From Periconia sp. R9002 (taxonomy: Eukaryota; Ascomycota; Dothideomycetes; Pleosporales; Periconiaceae): a stretch of 64,000 nt of DNA. The first letter of the stretch is position 1, and the number at the start of each line of letters is the position of its first letter. The DNA is taken from positions 123,281 to 187,280 of the forward strand of contig JAMAHW010000089.1 of the NCBI GenBank assembly GCA_023627715.1, given 5' to 3'. Under the pieces are notes generated by a model that worked only from the letters and a program-made list of their open reading frames with translations, was not told the origin of the DNA and made no database searches. Positions 11,744 to 23,700 of this stretch are shown here, piece after piece. The position numbers were made by a program, and so were the translations under genes.

Positions 11744-14700
11744 ATGCCTAACAAACCACATGCTCCGCGTGGCGGTGCTTCAAAGAAGTCTGTCCCACCA
11801 GAGGAGGATACCAGCTTCATCGTGTTTGGAGATGGGAAAAATAAGAAGAAAAGAGGGGGGAATTCCTCCAGTGCCGCCGAGAGCAGCAAAGCAAATGCGA
11901 CTGGTAAACAGCCTACAGGTCAAGCAGATGGTAAAAGCAAGGGCAAGGCCCAGGTTCCTCCCGAAGAAGCACCCAAGAAGCCTGACACACGAACTTTGAT
12001 AGCTGGCGCGTCATGGACGGGAAAGCTTCCTGTCAATATCTTGAACGAATACTTCCAGAAGGAAAAATGGAACAAGCCAGATTACAGGATGCGCCGCGAT
12101 GGAGACAACTACATTGCTCACGTTGTAATGTCCAAAACGAATCCGAAGACGAGGGAAACGACTACGCTTCCACCTCTCAGCATTCCCCCGGAGCTTGTTC
12201 ACAAGGCGCAACAACCGTCTGCAGTAGAGGCTCGTAATTTTGCAGCCGCTTACACCCTATTCCGTGTTGCGAGCGCAAAGAACATGCAGATGATGTTGCC
12301 TCCGACGTACAAAGACTTGTGGAAAGGAGAGTTTGCAGAGCTGAAAAAGCAAGATGTTTCGTCTGGGAGAGCATGGATGTATGAAGCTGACCCTTTCTTT
12401 GGCTATCTGGAACGGGAGAAGGCAAGAGAGCTGGCAGCCAAGCAACGCGAAAAGAAAGATAAAGAACGAAAAGAGGCAGAAAAGGCGCAAAATGCGATCC
12501 CTGGGGCGGCAATGGCCAAATCGAACGCTGGTGGCCAGAACCGGAATCTTCTCAAAGAATGGGAACGTGTTCCAAAAGTGGAGCTTGGAAAACGGACGAG
12601 AAAGAGAATGGAGCGAGCTATTCGGCGTGATACCGTCTGGAATCCACACAACATCGTCATGGATGCTCAAACTCGTGCACGCGTTGTAAGCGAAGTTACA
12701 GAGATGGGTTTCCGGCAAACACACGTCGAGGAGGCGGCTGATACGTGCAAGGATCGTGAAGAGGTCATTGAATGGCTGCTGATCCATGTACCAGAAGACG
12801 ACCTGCCGCCGTGGAGTCTTCCTGAAAATTATGTCGCTGGTATCAGTGTTGCAAATACCGACCTCAAGCGCGATGCGGCTATCAAACGCCTCGCAGCGGC
12901 TGGATATTCCACCGAACTTTGTGAAGAGGCGTACGATCTTGAGGGCGGAGATGAGAGAAAAGCAGCAGCGCTCCTGCAATCTCGCCTTCTTAAACCCGGT
13001 GCAACGGAAGACGCTTTAGCAAAAGATATCGATCAGCTAGCTCTTGCTGATCTCACGGAGAACGCAGAAGCGGATTACGATCAGTGGGAGGAGGAGATGT
13101 CGTCTTTGGAAGCTATATTCGATAAACTCTTCTCTCGACCTTCACCAACCTCTTGTCGCATCGAGCTCGATGCAAAGCAACGCGGGAAACGTCTAGTTCT
13201 TCGAGTACATAGACCGATCGGCCCGTATCCGGAAGTGCCCCCCATTATCTCTTTTGAGGCGGATATCCCTGCATACATTCGACTAAGCATTATCAAGAAA
13301 GCATTGCTACATGCAGAAGAGAATTGTCTTGGTATGCCCATGGTCTTCTACATCGCAGACTGGCTCCAAGAGAATGCTGGCGAGATATTTAAAAATCCAG
13401 GACGTCTTACAGAGATATCATCTGGTCTGTCTGCTGCTCCGCAGTCGGCTAGTCAGCCTGAGCAGAAGAAAAGTAAAGCTAGGCCTCGAGTGCCAATTGT
13501 ATGGACGCCGAACTCTCCGAAGAGTCAGCAGATTCTGCGAGATTGGCAAGAGAAGCAGCACACCCCAGCTCAGCAAAAGATGATGGCCGCTCGGCAATCG
13601 CTTCCAGCATGGCGATTGCGAGATGACATTGTTCGCATCGTTAATCAGAGCCAGGTAACCATCATCTCTGGTGAGACGGGTTCTGGAAAGTCTACCCAGT
13701 CCGTACAGTTTGTTCTTGACGATCTAATCCAGCGTGGATTGGGCAGTGTCGCAAACATAATTTGTACCCAACCTCGCAGGATTTCTGCCCTGGGACTTGC
13801 GGATCGCGTTTCCGACGAGCGATGTTCGTCAGTGGGACAAGAAGTCGGTTATACCATTCGCGGCGAATCCAAACAACAACCCGGCACAACCAAAATCACG
13901 TTCGTTACAACTGGTGTTCTTTTGAGACGCCTTCAGACTTCTGGTGGTAGCTCTGACGATGTCGTTGCCGCGTTAGCAGACGTCAGCCACGTTGTGGTAG
14001 ACGAGGTACACGAGCGCAGCCTTGACACTGACTTCCTCTTGGTGCTGCTACGGGATATTTTGAGACGACGAAAGGATCTCAAAGTCATACTAATGAGCGC
14101 CACTCTTGATGCGGAAGTCTTTGAGCGGTATTTTGCCAGTGTTGGCCCTGTAGGCCGGGTCGAGATTGAGGGCAGAACACACCCAGTCACTGATTTCTAT
14201 ATCGATGACGTTGTCCACGCGACTGGATTCTCAGGTAAAAACGGCGAATTTGAAGAAGAATCAACAGAAAAATCGCTTTCTTCCAGTCTTCGTAGCGTCG
14301 GTTTTGGCATTAACTATGATCTTATTGCTGAAACTGTGCGATACATTGATCATCAACTTGGATCTAAAGATGGCGGTATATTGATCTTCCTTCCCGGTAC
14401 TATGGAGATTGACCGCACATTGCAAGCTATTAGCCAATATCCTCAGTTTCATGCTCTGCCTTTGCATGCTTCACTGCTTCCCGTTGAGCAGAAACGCGTA
14501 TTTCCGCCGGCGCCATCAGGCAAGCGCAAAGTCATTGCGGCTACAAATGTTGCCGAAACTTCCATCACAATAGAAGACATTGTAGCAGTGATTGATACTG
14601 GCAAGGTCAAAGAGACTAGTTATGATCCTCAAAATAACATGGTTCGGTTGGCAGAAACGTGGGCGTCGCGGGCCGCTTGCAAGCAACGCCGTGGTCGAGC

Positions 14701-15931
14701 TGGACGTGTCCGAGCTGGAGAGTGCTACAAACTGTATACGCGAAATGCCGAAGCAAAGATGAACGAACGACCCGATCCAGAGATACGAAGAGTACCGCTA
14801 GAGCAACTTTGTCTATCAATCAAGGCCATGGGCGTGCAGGACGTTCCAAACTTCCTCGCTTCAGCACTCACTCCACCAGAGAGCACGACTGTTGAGGGTG
14901 CCATTCAGCTGCTAGGACAGATGGGCGCCATTTCTGACAACGAGCTCACTGCACTCGGCCGCCACATGTCCATGATCCCCGCCGACCTACGATGCAGCAA
15001 ACTCCTAGTCTACGGCGCAACCTTTGGCTGTCTCGAAGCCGCCCTCACTATCGCCTCTGTCCTAACGGCTCGTAGCCCCTTCCTCTCCCCCCGCGACCGC
15101 GACCCCGAAACCCGCGCCGAATTCGACCGAATTCGTTCCTCCTTCTCCACCAACAACGGCGACCTCCTCGTCGACCTCCGCGCCTACGAAGCCTGGTCCA
15201 CGCTCCGCTCCAAAGGCGCCTCTTCACGCGACCTCCGCCAATGGTGCGCAGAGAACCGCCTCTCCCCGCAAACCCTCTTCGACATTGCCTCCAATCGCAC
15301 CCAATACCTCTCCTCCCTCAAAGAAATCTCCTTCATCCCATCCTCGTACTCCTCTACCAACCCCTCTACCCAAGGAACCTACAACGCCCAAAACGACAAT
15401 TCCGCTCTTATCCGCGCGCTCATTGCGGGCTCTTTCAACCCTCAGATCGCGCGCATCCAATTGCCCGACAAGAAATTCGCACCCAGTATCGCAGGCGCCG
15501 TGGAACTCGACCCGGAAGCCCGCGCCATCAAGTACTTCAACAACACCAACGGTCGCGTCTTTGTGCATCCCTCCTCCATCCTCTTCTCCTCGCAGACCTT
15601 CTCCTCCAACGCCGCGTTTCTTGCGTACTTCAACAAAATGGCCACGAGCAAAGTTTTTATCCGGGACCTGACGCCGTTTAATGCGTTTTCGTTGTTGATG
15701 TTTGCGGGCGAGATTAAGGTGGATACGCTGGGGAGGGGCCTGGTGGTGGATGAGTGGATTCGATTGAGGGGGTGGGCGAGGATTGGTGTGTTGGTGAGTC
15801 GGTTAAGGGGTATGTTGGATGGGATTCTGGAGCGCAAGGTTAGAGAGCCTGGGCGCGAGTTGGGGGCCAGGGAGATGGAGGTTGTGGATGTTGTGAGGGT
15901 ACTTGTTGAGAGGGATGGGTTGGATAATTAG
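11744..15931 (+). CDS. DExH-box RNA helicase with UBA and RWD domains (DHX29/DHX57-like)
   Basis: A 1,395-aa ATP-dependent RNA helicase, single exon, probably acting on translation or mRNP remodelling as the DHX29/DHX57 relatives do (family knowledge). Residues 1-100 are basic and Ser/Lys-rich. A UBA-like domain lies at about 305-355 and an RWD domain at about 445-555, starting WEEEMSSLEAIF. The helicase core follows: motif I GETGSGKST near 642, motif II DEVHERS near 753, motif III SAT, and motif VI QRRGRAGR near 981. HA2 and OB-fold regions fill the C-terminal third. All key ATPase motifs are intact. The UBA-RWD-DExH order is the arrangement of the fungal YLR419W/DHX57 type, which is my preferred assignment. 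The last 90 codons shift to a more GT-rich composition, though the frame stays open. Confidence 0.93.
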   Translation: MPNKPHAPRGGASKKSVPPEEDTSFIVFGDGKNKKKRGGNSSSAAESSKANATGKQPTGQADGKSKGKAQVPPEEAPKKPDTRTLIAGASWTGKLPVNILNEYFQKEKWNKPDYRMRRDGDNYIAHVVMSKTNPKTRETTTLPPLSIPPELVHKAQQPSAVEARNFAAAYTLFRVASAKNMQMMLPPTYKDLWKGEFAELKKQDVSSGRAWMYEADPFFGYLEREKARELAAKQREKKDKERKEAEKAQNAIPGAAMAKSNAGGQNRNLLKEWERVPKVELGKRTRKRMERAIRRDTVWNPHNIVMDAQTRARVVSEVTEMGFRQTHVEEAADTCKDREEVIEWLLIHVPEDDLPPWSLPENYVAGISVANTDLKRDAAIKRLAAAGYSTELCEEAYDLEGGDERKAAALLQSRLLKPGATEDALAKDIDQLALADLTENAEADYDQWEEEMSSLEAIFDKLFSRPSPTSCRIELDAKQRGKRLVLRVHRPIGPYPEVPPIISFEADIPAYIRLSIIKKALLHAEENCLGMPMVFYIADWLQENAGEIFKNPGRLTEISSGLSAAPQSASQPEQKKSKARPRVPIVWTPNSPKSQQILRDWQEKQHTPAQQKMMAARQSLPAWRLRDDIVRIVNQSQVTIISGETGSGKSTQSVQFVLDDLIQRGLGSVANIICTQPRRISALGLADRVSDERCSSVGQEVGYTIRGESKQQPGTTKITFVTTGVLLRRLQTSGGSSDDVVAALADVSHVVVDEVHERSLDTDFLLVLLRDILRRRKDLKVILMSATLDAEVFERYFASVGPVGRVEIEGRTHPVTDFYIDDVVHATGFSGKNGEFEEESTEKSLSSSLRSVGFGINYDLIAETVRYIDHQLGSKDGGILIFLPGTMEIDRTLQAISQYPQFHALPLHASLLPVEQKRVFPPAPSGKRKVIAATNVAETSITIEDIVAVIDTGKVKETSYDPQNNMVRLAETWASRAACKQRRGRAGRVRAGECYKLYTRNAEAKMNERPDPEIRRVPLEQLCLSIKAMGVQDVPNFLASALTPPESTTVEGAIQLLGQMGAISDNELTALGRHMSMIPADLRCSKLLVYGATFGCLEAALTIASVLTARSPFLSPRDRDPETRAEFDRIRSSFSTNNGDLLVDLRAYEAWSTLRSKGASSRDLRQWCAENRLSPQTLFDIASNRTQYLSSLKEISFIPSSYSSTNPSTQGTYNAQNDNSALIRALIAGSFNPQIARIQLPDKKFAPSIAGAVELDPEARAIKYFNNTNGRVFVHPSSILFSSQTFSSNAAFLAYFNKMATSKVFIRDLTPFNAFSLLMFAGEIKVDTLGRGLVVDEWIRLRGWARIGVLVSRLRGMLDGILERKVREPGRELGAREMEVVDVVRVLVERDGLDN

Positions 15932-16811
15932 GTATTGCGTAGTGAAGGAGGGGATTGGAGGTTTGGCAGGAAGTCGTGTGGTGAAGACAATTTCCTCTTA
16001 TCATTTCTGCTGTTGCTTTTTCATGAAACACGGACATAGACTTTGTAGCCCATTCGACTATCAAGAAAAGACTTTGGTAAGTAGATGATAGAATAAGATA
16101 GAAACCCCCGCTAGCTACTATGTGTGTACACACACATGTAGAACGATCACGTTTCGCACATTCTTTTTCCAGCCCTTTTATCTCTTTCTGTGGCTTTCCT
16201 TCTAGCATCCAAACCCCAAAACAGAAACTCTCGCATTCATATATGGTAGTACATGCGAAATACGTATCTCCATATCAAACGTTCTCTTCGCGAGGGACGA
16301 TTACGAGTCGCTCGTGGCGGCGGGGCGTAAGATTATATGCAGAGGTCGGTCAAGACGGCAAGGTTGCGCCGACTCGGTAGAATAGTCCGACCGCAGCTGC
16401 ATATCGCGTTAGACGGTAAATCGATATTCCCCCGGTTCGCCCCGCCAGCCACACTGACCAATGTGCCCGAACCACTGATTATGGCCGACGTGTGGAAGCA
16501 CGTTCGTATGTTTGAGGGTTGAGATTTTTGGAGGATGTGGGTTGGAATGGATATATAAAGGGAGGGTTTGAGGGTGCGATCCTATATCTTTAGAAAGCGC
16601 TTCTTGTTTGTGAACGTTGCAAAAGGGTGTTGTGTCAGATTGGTATACGATATCTCGTATACCCTGCTTTTTTGAGAGTGTGAGTATGCTTCTTTTGCTT
16701 GGGGAACAATTGTCTTATAAATATGAAGAAAAAACGGAAGAAAGAGAAAACACCAACCTTCTACATACACCTATCCAACAAATACCCAACTATTCAATTA
16801 CAAAACCAATC
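15932..16811. other. intergenic region upstream of the DLH gene
   Basis: This 880-bp interval holds the helicase 3' UTR and the promoter of the next gene. An ATATATAAAG motif at 16551-16560 resembles a TATA box about 250 bp upstream of the DLH start codon. An in-frame extension runs upstream from 16812 to 16617 but has leader-like composition, so I do not count it as coding. Confidence 0.5.
16551..16560 (+). promoter_or_regulatory. TATA-like element upstream of the DLH gene
   Basis: ATATATAAAG sits about 250 bp before the ATG at 16812, at the edge of a more AT-rich leader. Position and sequence suit a TATA box, but there is no transcription-start evidence. Confidence 0.35.
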
Positions 16812-17681
16812 ATGTCTTCCTCCGAGAACTGCGCCTGCATAACCGGCACCATCCACGCCGGCCAACCCACAGGGACCTACAGCACCATCCACAACCTCAA
16901 AACCTACATCACAGGAAACCCAAGCACCGCGAGCGCCCTCATAATCCTCTACACGGACGTGTTCGGGCTCGCGCTCCCCAACAACCTCATCCTAGCCGAC
17001 GGCATCGCCAAGCAAGGAAACTTCCTCGTCTACGTCCCTGACTTCTTCCAAGGCGACCCCGTCAACCTCGCTCTCGCAGACCTGCTCATCCCTGTAGACG
17101 AGAAGTCGCAGAGCACCTTCGGCAAGTACACGGGCCTCCTCGCCAACTCAATCGACTTCTTGAAGTGGCAGAGACGCCACAAGGTCAAAGAGACAGATGA
17201 GGTATGCATGAAGTACCTCGCCGCCATCCGCAGAGAGTTCAGCAGCAAAGACGGGAAGGCGTGGAAGATAGGCATGGTGGGGTACTGCTGGGGCGGCAAG
17301 TACGCGCTTCGCGCCGCGCGCGCTGAGAACCAAATCGACGTTCAGGGGAAGAAGGTCCCGCTCGTCGATGCCGTCGTCGCGCAGCATCCGTCGAATTTGG
17401 TGCTGCCTGAGGATGCGAGGGGGCTTGTTGTGCCGGTCAGTTGTGGATGGGGGGAGCGCGATTCGATGGTTTCGCTCGCAGTCAAGGAGTCGTTTGAGAA
17501 GACTTGTAAGATGGGCGTCAAGGAGGGAGGTACTGAGGTGGAAACGGAGAATGTGATTTGGAGCCCTGGACGGCATGGGTTTGCGGTTCGTGGGAATCCG
17601 GATGATAAGGAGGAGAGGGCGATTTTGGAGGGCACGGAACGGCAGACTGTTAAGTGGTTTGAGAGGTTTCTTACGAATTAG
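16812..17681 (+). CDS. dienelactone-hydrolase-family alpha/beta hydrolase
   Basis: A 289-aa single-exon enzyme of the dienelactone hydrolase family, probably cytosolic as no signal peptide is seen. The nucleophile elbow is GYCWGG, with Cys near residue 158 in place of the usual serine, as is typical of the family. A candidate acid lies in GERDSM near 216 and the catalytic histidine in GRHGF near 255. I chose ATG 16812 because homologous sequence starts there (MSSSENCACITG). The stop codon lies 87 bp from the stop of the convergent PKS gene, so the two transcripts probably overlap. Physiological substrate unknown: generic ester or lactone hydrolysis, or polyketide release or tailoring, are possible. 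Confidence 0.88.
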   Translation: MSSSENCACITGTIHAGQPTGTYSTIHNLKTYITGNPSTASALIILYTDVFGLALPNNLILADGIAKQGNFLVYVPDFFQGDPVNLALADLLIPVDEKSQSTFGKYTGLLANSIDFLKWQRRHKVKETDEVCMKYLAAIRREFSSKDGKAWKIGMVGYCWGGKYALRAARAENQIDVQGKKVPLVDAVVAQHPSNLVLPEDARGLVVPVSCGWGERDSMVSLAVKESFEKTCKMGVKEGGTEVETENVIWSPGRHGFAVRGNPDDKEERAILEGTERQTVKWFERFLTN

Positions 17682-17768
17682 TTAATGTTTATTGATCTCA
17701 TCGTTTCCTTTATTTTTGCTGTACAGGTAACATTTAATTACAGAGAAAATTTGGGTTTACAGTCACTA

Positions 17769-20700
17769 TTACTCCTTTTGCTCGAATTCCTTGGCCATTC
17801 CCTCAGCCGCCAATTTGCCCAAAGCCTCCAGAGACCCCATCCCCAGCATCTCCAGGACAGATATGTCAAAGCCAAACACTTGTCTCCACCAGCTCCTCAT
17901 CTCAATCCCCACCAAGCTGTCCATGCCCAGATCCACAAGACTCATATCAGTGTTCAGGTTATCATCTGGTTTGAGAAGCAGCTGGAATAGCTTCTTCCCG
18001 ATTTCAGTAGCGAAAAGCGTCGTAGCTTCACTTGACTTCAACTTGGAAGGCTTAGCTTTGGCGGCGGTGATGAAAGTCTGAAGCGTGGTCGATGTGTCTG
18101 CTGCAATGGTTGTCGATGATGCAGCGGCCGAAGAAACATTGTGGTAGATCGCCATGCGACGATCGCGTTTCCAGACTGCGCGGTTCGTTGGACTGGTGAG
18201 TGGCAGACTAGATCCAAGCCCCAAGATAAAGTTGCCCTCTTCACTCGATATGCTTTCCTTTTTGTCGGCCTTCCTTTTATAGGGTTGCATCGCAACCAGT
18301 AGCGCGTCTAACAATTCCTTCTCACCAACAGTATGAAATCCCGAGTCTTCCATCTTCTGCATCAACCCCTGATTCCGACTGATATACCCAATACCCTCCA
18401 CAGCGCCAATATCCACCGCCGAAGCTGCCAATCTCTGATTATTCCGATACCGCGCGAAAGCGTCTAGGAAGGTATTCGCGCTTGCGTAGTTCGCCTGGCC
18501 TGGCTGGCCCACAACACCAGACAGTGAGCTGAACATGACGAAGAAATCGAGTTCGATATTCGCAGACACCGTCTCGTTGTGCAGATTCCATGTTCCTTTT
18601 GTTTTGGGCAACGAAGCTTCGTTCCATTGATCGATTGTCATGTTGGAGAAGTTTTCGTCGCGGAAGACGGCGGAGAGTTGTAAGATGCCTTTGAGGGGTT
18701 TTGTGGCGGCGGTGGTGACGGCGTGCTGAACGTCGGAGGCTTTCAGTACACTACCTTGGATAAATTGGACGGAGCAATTCATGCTCTCCAGCTCCGTGCG
18801 GAATTCTTCGTCTTCGGGGCTGGTGCCGGCGTTCCGTGAGAGGAAGATAAGATGACGCGCCCCGTGGTGCACCATCCATTCCGAGACTGCGCGTCCTATG
18901 CCACCTAAACCGCCAACAAGAAGGTACGAAGCGTCTTCTCTTAGAGACAGAGTCTTTGGAGGCGGTCGGACGACACCTTTAAACGCTTCATCCACAGAAT
19001 CCCGCATCGATATCGCGATACGACCGATATGCGTGCCGGGTTGCATATACCTAAACGCATCATACAACGCCGACGCATCAAAAACCTTCACCGGTCGAAT
19101 CGGCGTCAACACGCCTTCCTCGAGCAGCTTGGCGATGGCCCGGAGATGTCTGGCAAGCAGCTTCGGCCGTATAACCGGAAACGCACCGACATCGACGCAG
19201 CAATAACTGCGGTTCTCGAGGAAGGGCTCCATGTCTAGCTTTGCATGGCCAATGATGTCTCGCTTGCCTATCTCTACGAGTTTCCCGAAGGGTGCCACGC
19301 AGTGCCAGCTTGCGTGCAGGAGTTCGCCTGAGGTCGAGTTCAGGACTATGTCGACGCCTTCGTTGTCTGTTGCGCTCAGGATGCCTTTGACGAAAGAATC
19401 ATCACGAGATTGGAAGATACGGTCGCGGGGGATGTTGAATGTATCTATCAGGTATTGTGCTTTTTCGTCGTTGCTGACGGTAACGTAGATCTCGGCGCCG
19501 ATGTGTTGTGCGAGTTGGATAGATGCGAGACCGACGCCGCCGCAGGCGCTGTGAATGAGTACAGACTACATAAATCAGCTAAAACGAAGCAGTGGCATTG
19601 AAACAATTGCAAGGAACTCACCATGCCCCGTTGAAGTCCGCCAACAGTTTGCAGTGAGTACATCGCCGTGAGATGGCAAAGCATCATACACGACGCTTCT
19701 TCAAACCCATACTCCTCTGAGATCTTAACACACCCCGTCTCAGCTACTACAGCTCTGGTGGCAAGTATATTATGCCCGTAGGCCACTATTCGATCGCCGG
19801 GCTGGAAGTCCTTGACTTCGGCACCAACCCTTCGAACGATGCCTGAGGCCTCGAAGCCGAAGACGCGAGGGGGTGTGGTGATGACTTTGAGGCCGACGAG
19901 GACGTCCTAGATCGCACCATTAGCATCATCAACAAACTCCAAAGACATATGGTATGGTATGAAATGTGTCTTTTCGGCCTTACCCTAAAATTCAAACCCG
20001 CAGCCATAACATCCAACTCCACCTCATTCTTTCCTAGCTCCAGCGGACTAGACGCGCCGAGCCAATGCAAAGTAGATAACCTCCCTTCAACCTCAATACC
20101 AAGCACAGCTCTATCGCTCTCTTCTTCATCCTTGACAAGTTTCTCCGTGAGAGAGAAAGGGAAGTACCTCGGTACGCTAACAACACCACCACAAATCGCG
20201 TACTCGAAGTCAGGTCGCAAACCTCCCTCAGCACCGTCGTTCAACAAACGACGTCCCTGAAACTTGTCAAAGCACTTCACAATTTCCAATACTGATGTAT
20301 CGAAGTCATCGACCTCGCACGTAGCGAAGTCAAGAAGCAGCTCTGAGCGCATGGTCCGCGCGAAGCCGATGACTTGGGAGTACCGCGGGTCTTGGACGTG
20401 GGTTTGCGAGGATCCGGTGACCCAGAATATACCCGAGTTCTTGAGGTTGTGGACGAAGGTTTTGAGGGAGTTGAAGGATTCGGGGGTAATGTTGTCGAAG
20501 TAGGGCGTTGAGGTGTCGAGGAGGACGAGGACATCTTCGCCAGATGGGATGGAGGAGGAAAGGTTGCATGGTACAACTTCATACCCCAGATTTTCTAGTT
20601 CCGTTTGGAAGGGGTTGTAGGTGTCGTTTGATAAAAGATGGACGCGCTTTGGCTCCGGAAGCGGTATCATGGATGGTTTTGCGATGAGTACGGGATTCTG

Positions 20701-23700
20701 TACCGTGATGGCGAATTTAGCAGCGAGTAACTCGTCAGTGAGAAGTGTCTTATGTGATTCGGAGTCATTGAGAGCTGACTCGGTCAACAAAAGATACCCA
20801 TCAGAAGCCAACACTGATCGTATATTCCTCAGAATGGCCTCTACGTTGTCGCCAGGGATACGATCCAATACGATCAAGTCGAATTCCTCGTCTTCAAAGC
20901 CCTGATTCGATAGATCATCGCTGAAATTCAAGACCGCGTAGTCAAGCTTAAGTGGCGTAGTTGTTTGGTCTTCCGGAACTGTAACGGGATCCTTGCGAGT
21001 GAAAACGTACTTTGAGCACAAAGCCCGTCCGTCTATTGACACGAGACTCTCGCACACGCCAACGGAGGGAGCTTGGGACCCAGAGCCGTGCTCCAAGACG
21101 CGTAAGTTTGGCTTACAATGAGCCAGAGTCTTCAAAAACGGCGATATATCAGCGGTTTCAAACGAATTTTCTTTCGTAATCAAATCGCGGAGATCCAAGA
21201 AGTCGATATCAGGACCCCAAACCTGCTTCGCAGCCGCATGAGCGTCCGAATTCATTCCGGTATCCATATCCAGATCTAGATTCTGCGCGACGTTCATTCT
21301 AGATATGCTCGCGACGATGTTCCCGTCGACCATGCTGTGAGCTTCGCCGATCGGGATGTGCTTGTTGACCACTCTCACCCAGCTATCAGCGAGCATCGGC
21401 GCCGAACAACGCGTGATATTGACCTCCTCTATCCCAGTCGGTAGCCATGTCTCAAAACTAGACTTGTTGTACTGCTCGATCATGGTCCAGCCTGAGAGCT
21501 GCAGGATACTGTCGATGACTGTGGGGTGCATGTGGTACTTGTGTGTATCGGGGTGTCTGCCGTTGAGGATGGTTGCTATTGTTCGCTTGGAGGTCGTGGA
21601 TCGAGTGATGTCTTTGAAGTTGCGGAATGCAGGGCCTAGATTCAAATGTCCTTGACCCTGATAGAATGTTTTTGGGGGCACTTTCTTGGGAAGCGGTGCC
21701 GGCGGCTCAACTTTTCCTAGGGGCTCAGATCGTGCCGTGACTTGACCGCTGATGTGCTTCTTCCAGGTCCTGCCGTTGTACGAGCAGATGGTGAATTCCC
21801 ACCAGTTGCTGTCAAGCGAATCGGTTAGTCGGTGCTTTCTCAATGTCGTTATCAATTCTGTGGGTTCTCCTTCTGTTACCACAAGCGCGGTACTAATGAC
21901 TAGGCGTCGTAGACTATAGCCCTCTTCGATACCGCTTAGCTGACGAACGGCCTCACCGGCCATGGAAATGTAAGCGGCCATAGGTAGCACAATATCATCG
22001 CCGACTTTGTGGTCTCTGACCCACTCGACCGTGTTTAAATGGAGCAAATTTCTCCAGGCTGGCTCAATGCTAGTGCTCTCCAAGACTCGGATGCCCAGTA
22101 GATCGTGGTGAGCATGTTTGCGGAAACGATGGTCTTTGCTTAGACGCGATTCAAACCAAAAGCTGTTCTCGTGATTCCAAGGATATCTTGGCAAATCCGG
22201 GAGACATGTCCCGTTCGGTATTAGAGCTCTAAGATCTACGGGATAGTGTAGTGTGTACAATGTGCCGATGGCGGAAAGTAGACTTTGATGTGTGTTTTGG
22301 TCTCGGAGCATTGCGGATACGTAGGGGAGAGTTTTTATAGGCATGGCGGCCAGTGTTTGCCTGAGGGGGCCCGCAAGTGCAGAATGGGGCCCGATTTCGA
22401 GAAGTACGGCGTTCTTCGCTATTGGATGTTCAGCAAGATTGGAAACTGCTGCGCGGAATCGGACTGGAGATTCCAGATTTTGCTGCCAGTATCTTGCATC
22501 TGTCGCACGCGTCTCATCTAATAGTTCGCCGGTCACTGTAGAGAAGAAGGGCATTGCTGGTATCGATCCTTTCACGAACGGGCTAATGAGGGAGTAGTAT
22601 CCTTCGCTAAGCTCTTGCATGTGGTGTGAATGGTACGCCTTATCGACTTGTAATTTCCTTGCCATCACATCTGGTTCTGTAGATCGAACCGTAGCGATGA
22701 TTTCTTCGACCTTCTCCGCATCGCCGCTTATTGTGACTACATTTGGGGAGTTGTCGCAGGCAATGTTAACACCGGGTAGTAGATATTTTTCCGCCCCCTC
22801 CCAGCTTAGTCCTATAGCAGCCATAGCTCCCTTTCTGTGAGAGTGCTTCGATGCGTGACCACGACACAAAGCGGCAATGATAGCTTCTTCCGTGGTAAGA
22901 CCACCAGCCGCATAAGCAGCTCCAATCTCTCCGCTAGAATGGCCCACAACAGCGCTAGGTCGTATACCAATGGCCTTTAGAGAATCAACAAGGCCAATCT
23001 GGATGGCCGTAACTAGAGGTTGAGCAAGCTCTGCGGTGTGGATTCGACTCTTTCGAGCCGGTTTGCGTAGTTCGTCCTCAATTTTCCAATCTAGAGTGAG
23101 TTCCTTTGTTCGTTGGAGAATCGCGTCTAGTGATCTAATAGTTTCTCGGAATGTTGCGTTAGACTGCAGCAACTCCAATCCCATTTGAGGCCACTGCGCG
23201 CCTTGTCCTGTAAAGACCATGACGATTGATCGAGCTGAGTCGGGCTTCGTGGGTGGAGATACATTCTGGAGACTGTCGACATGGACAATTCCAAACGCTC
23301 TGTGGGGCAAGTGCTCTCTTCTGTTAGCTAGAGTGTATGCCAGGTCTGCCACCTTATCGGGATTTTGCTCGATATATTCACGGTAATTTTCGATCATTCC
23401 AGTCAAAGATGGTTGCGAGTTGGCGGAGAAAAGCATTAGGTGGTGTGTATCCCTCGAGAGCTTCCGTTGCGATTTAACCTTGAAGCTAGCAGCGGAGTCG
23501 ATGATACAGTGAGCGTTCCCCCCTCCCGCCCCGAAACTAGAGACGCTCGCCCGCTGAAGTCGATCCTTTGGCCAAGCTGTTGGTTTAAGAGGCACAGAAA
23601 GGTTACCCTCTTTCCAGGGAATTTTCGGATTCGGTGTTCCTATCTTGATACTAGGAGGTATAGTGAGGTTTTCTAGAGCGAGCACGACTTTGATTAGAGA

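Noticed and set aside
12257..12979. 240-codon minus-strand frame inside the DExH helicase gene
   Set aside because: Antisense shadow within a 1,395-codon frame with all helicase motifs.
16320..16470. Possible structured RNA (5S-like or regulatory) upstream of the DLH gene
   Set aside because: GC-rich and partly self-complementary, but no conserved 5S internal control region or known RNA signature was found.
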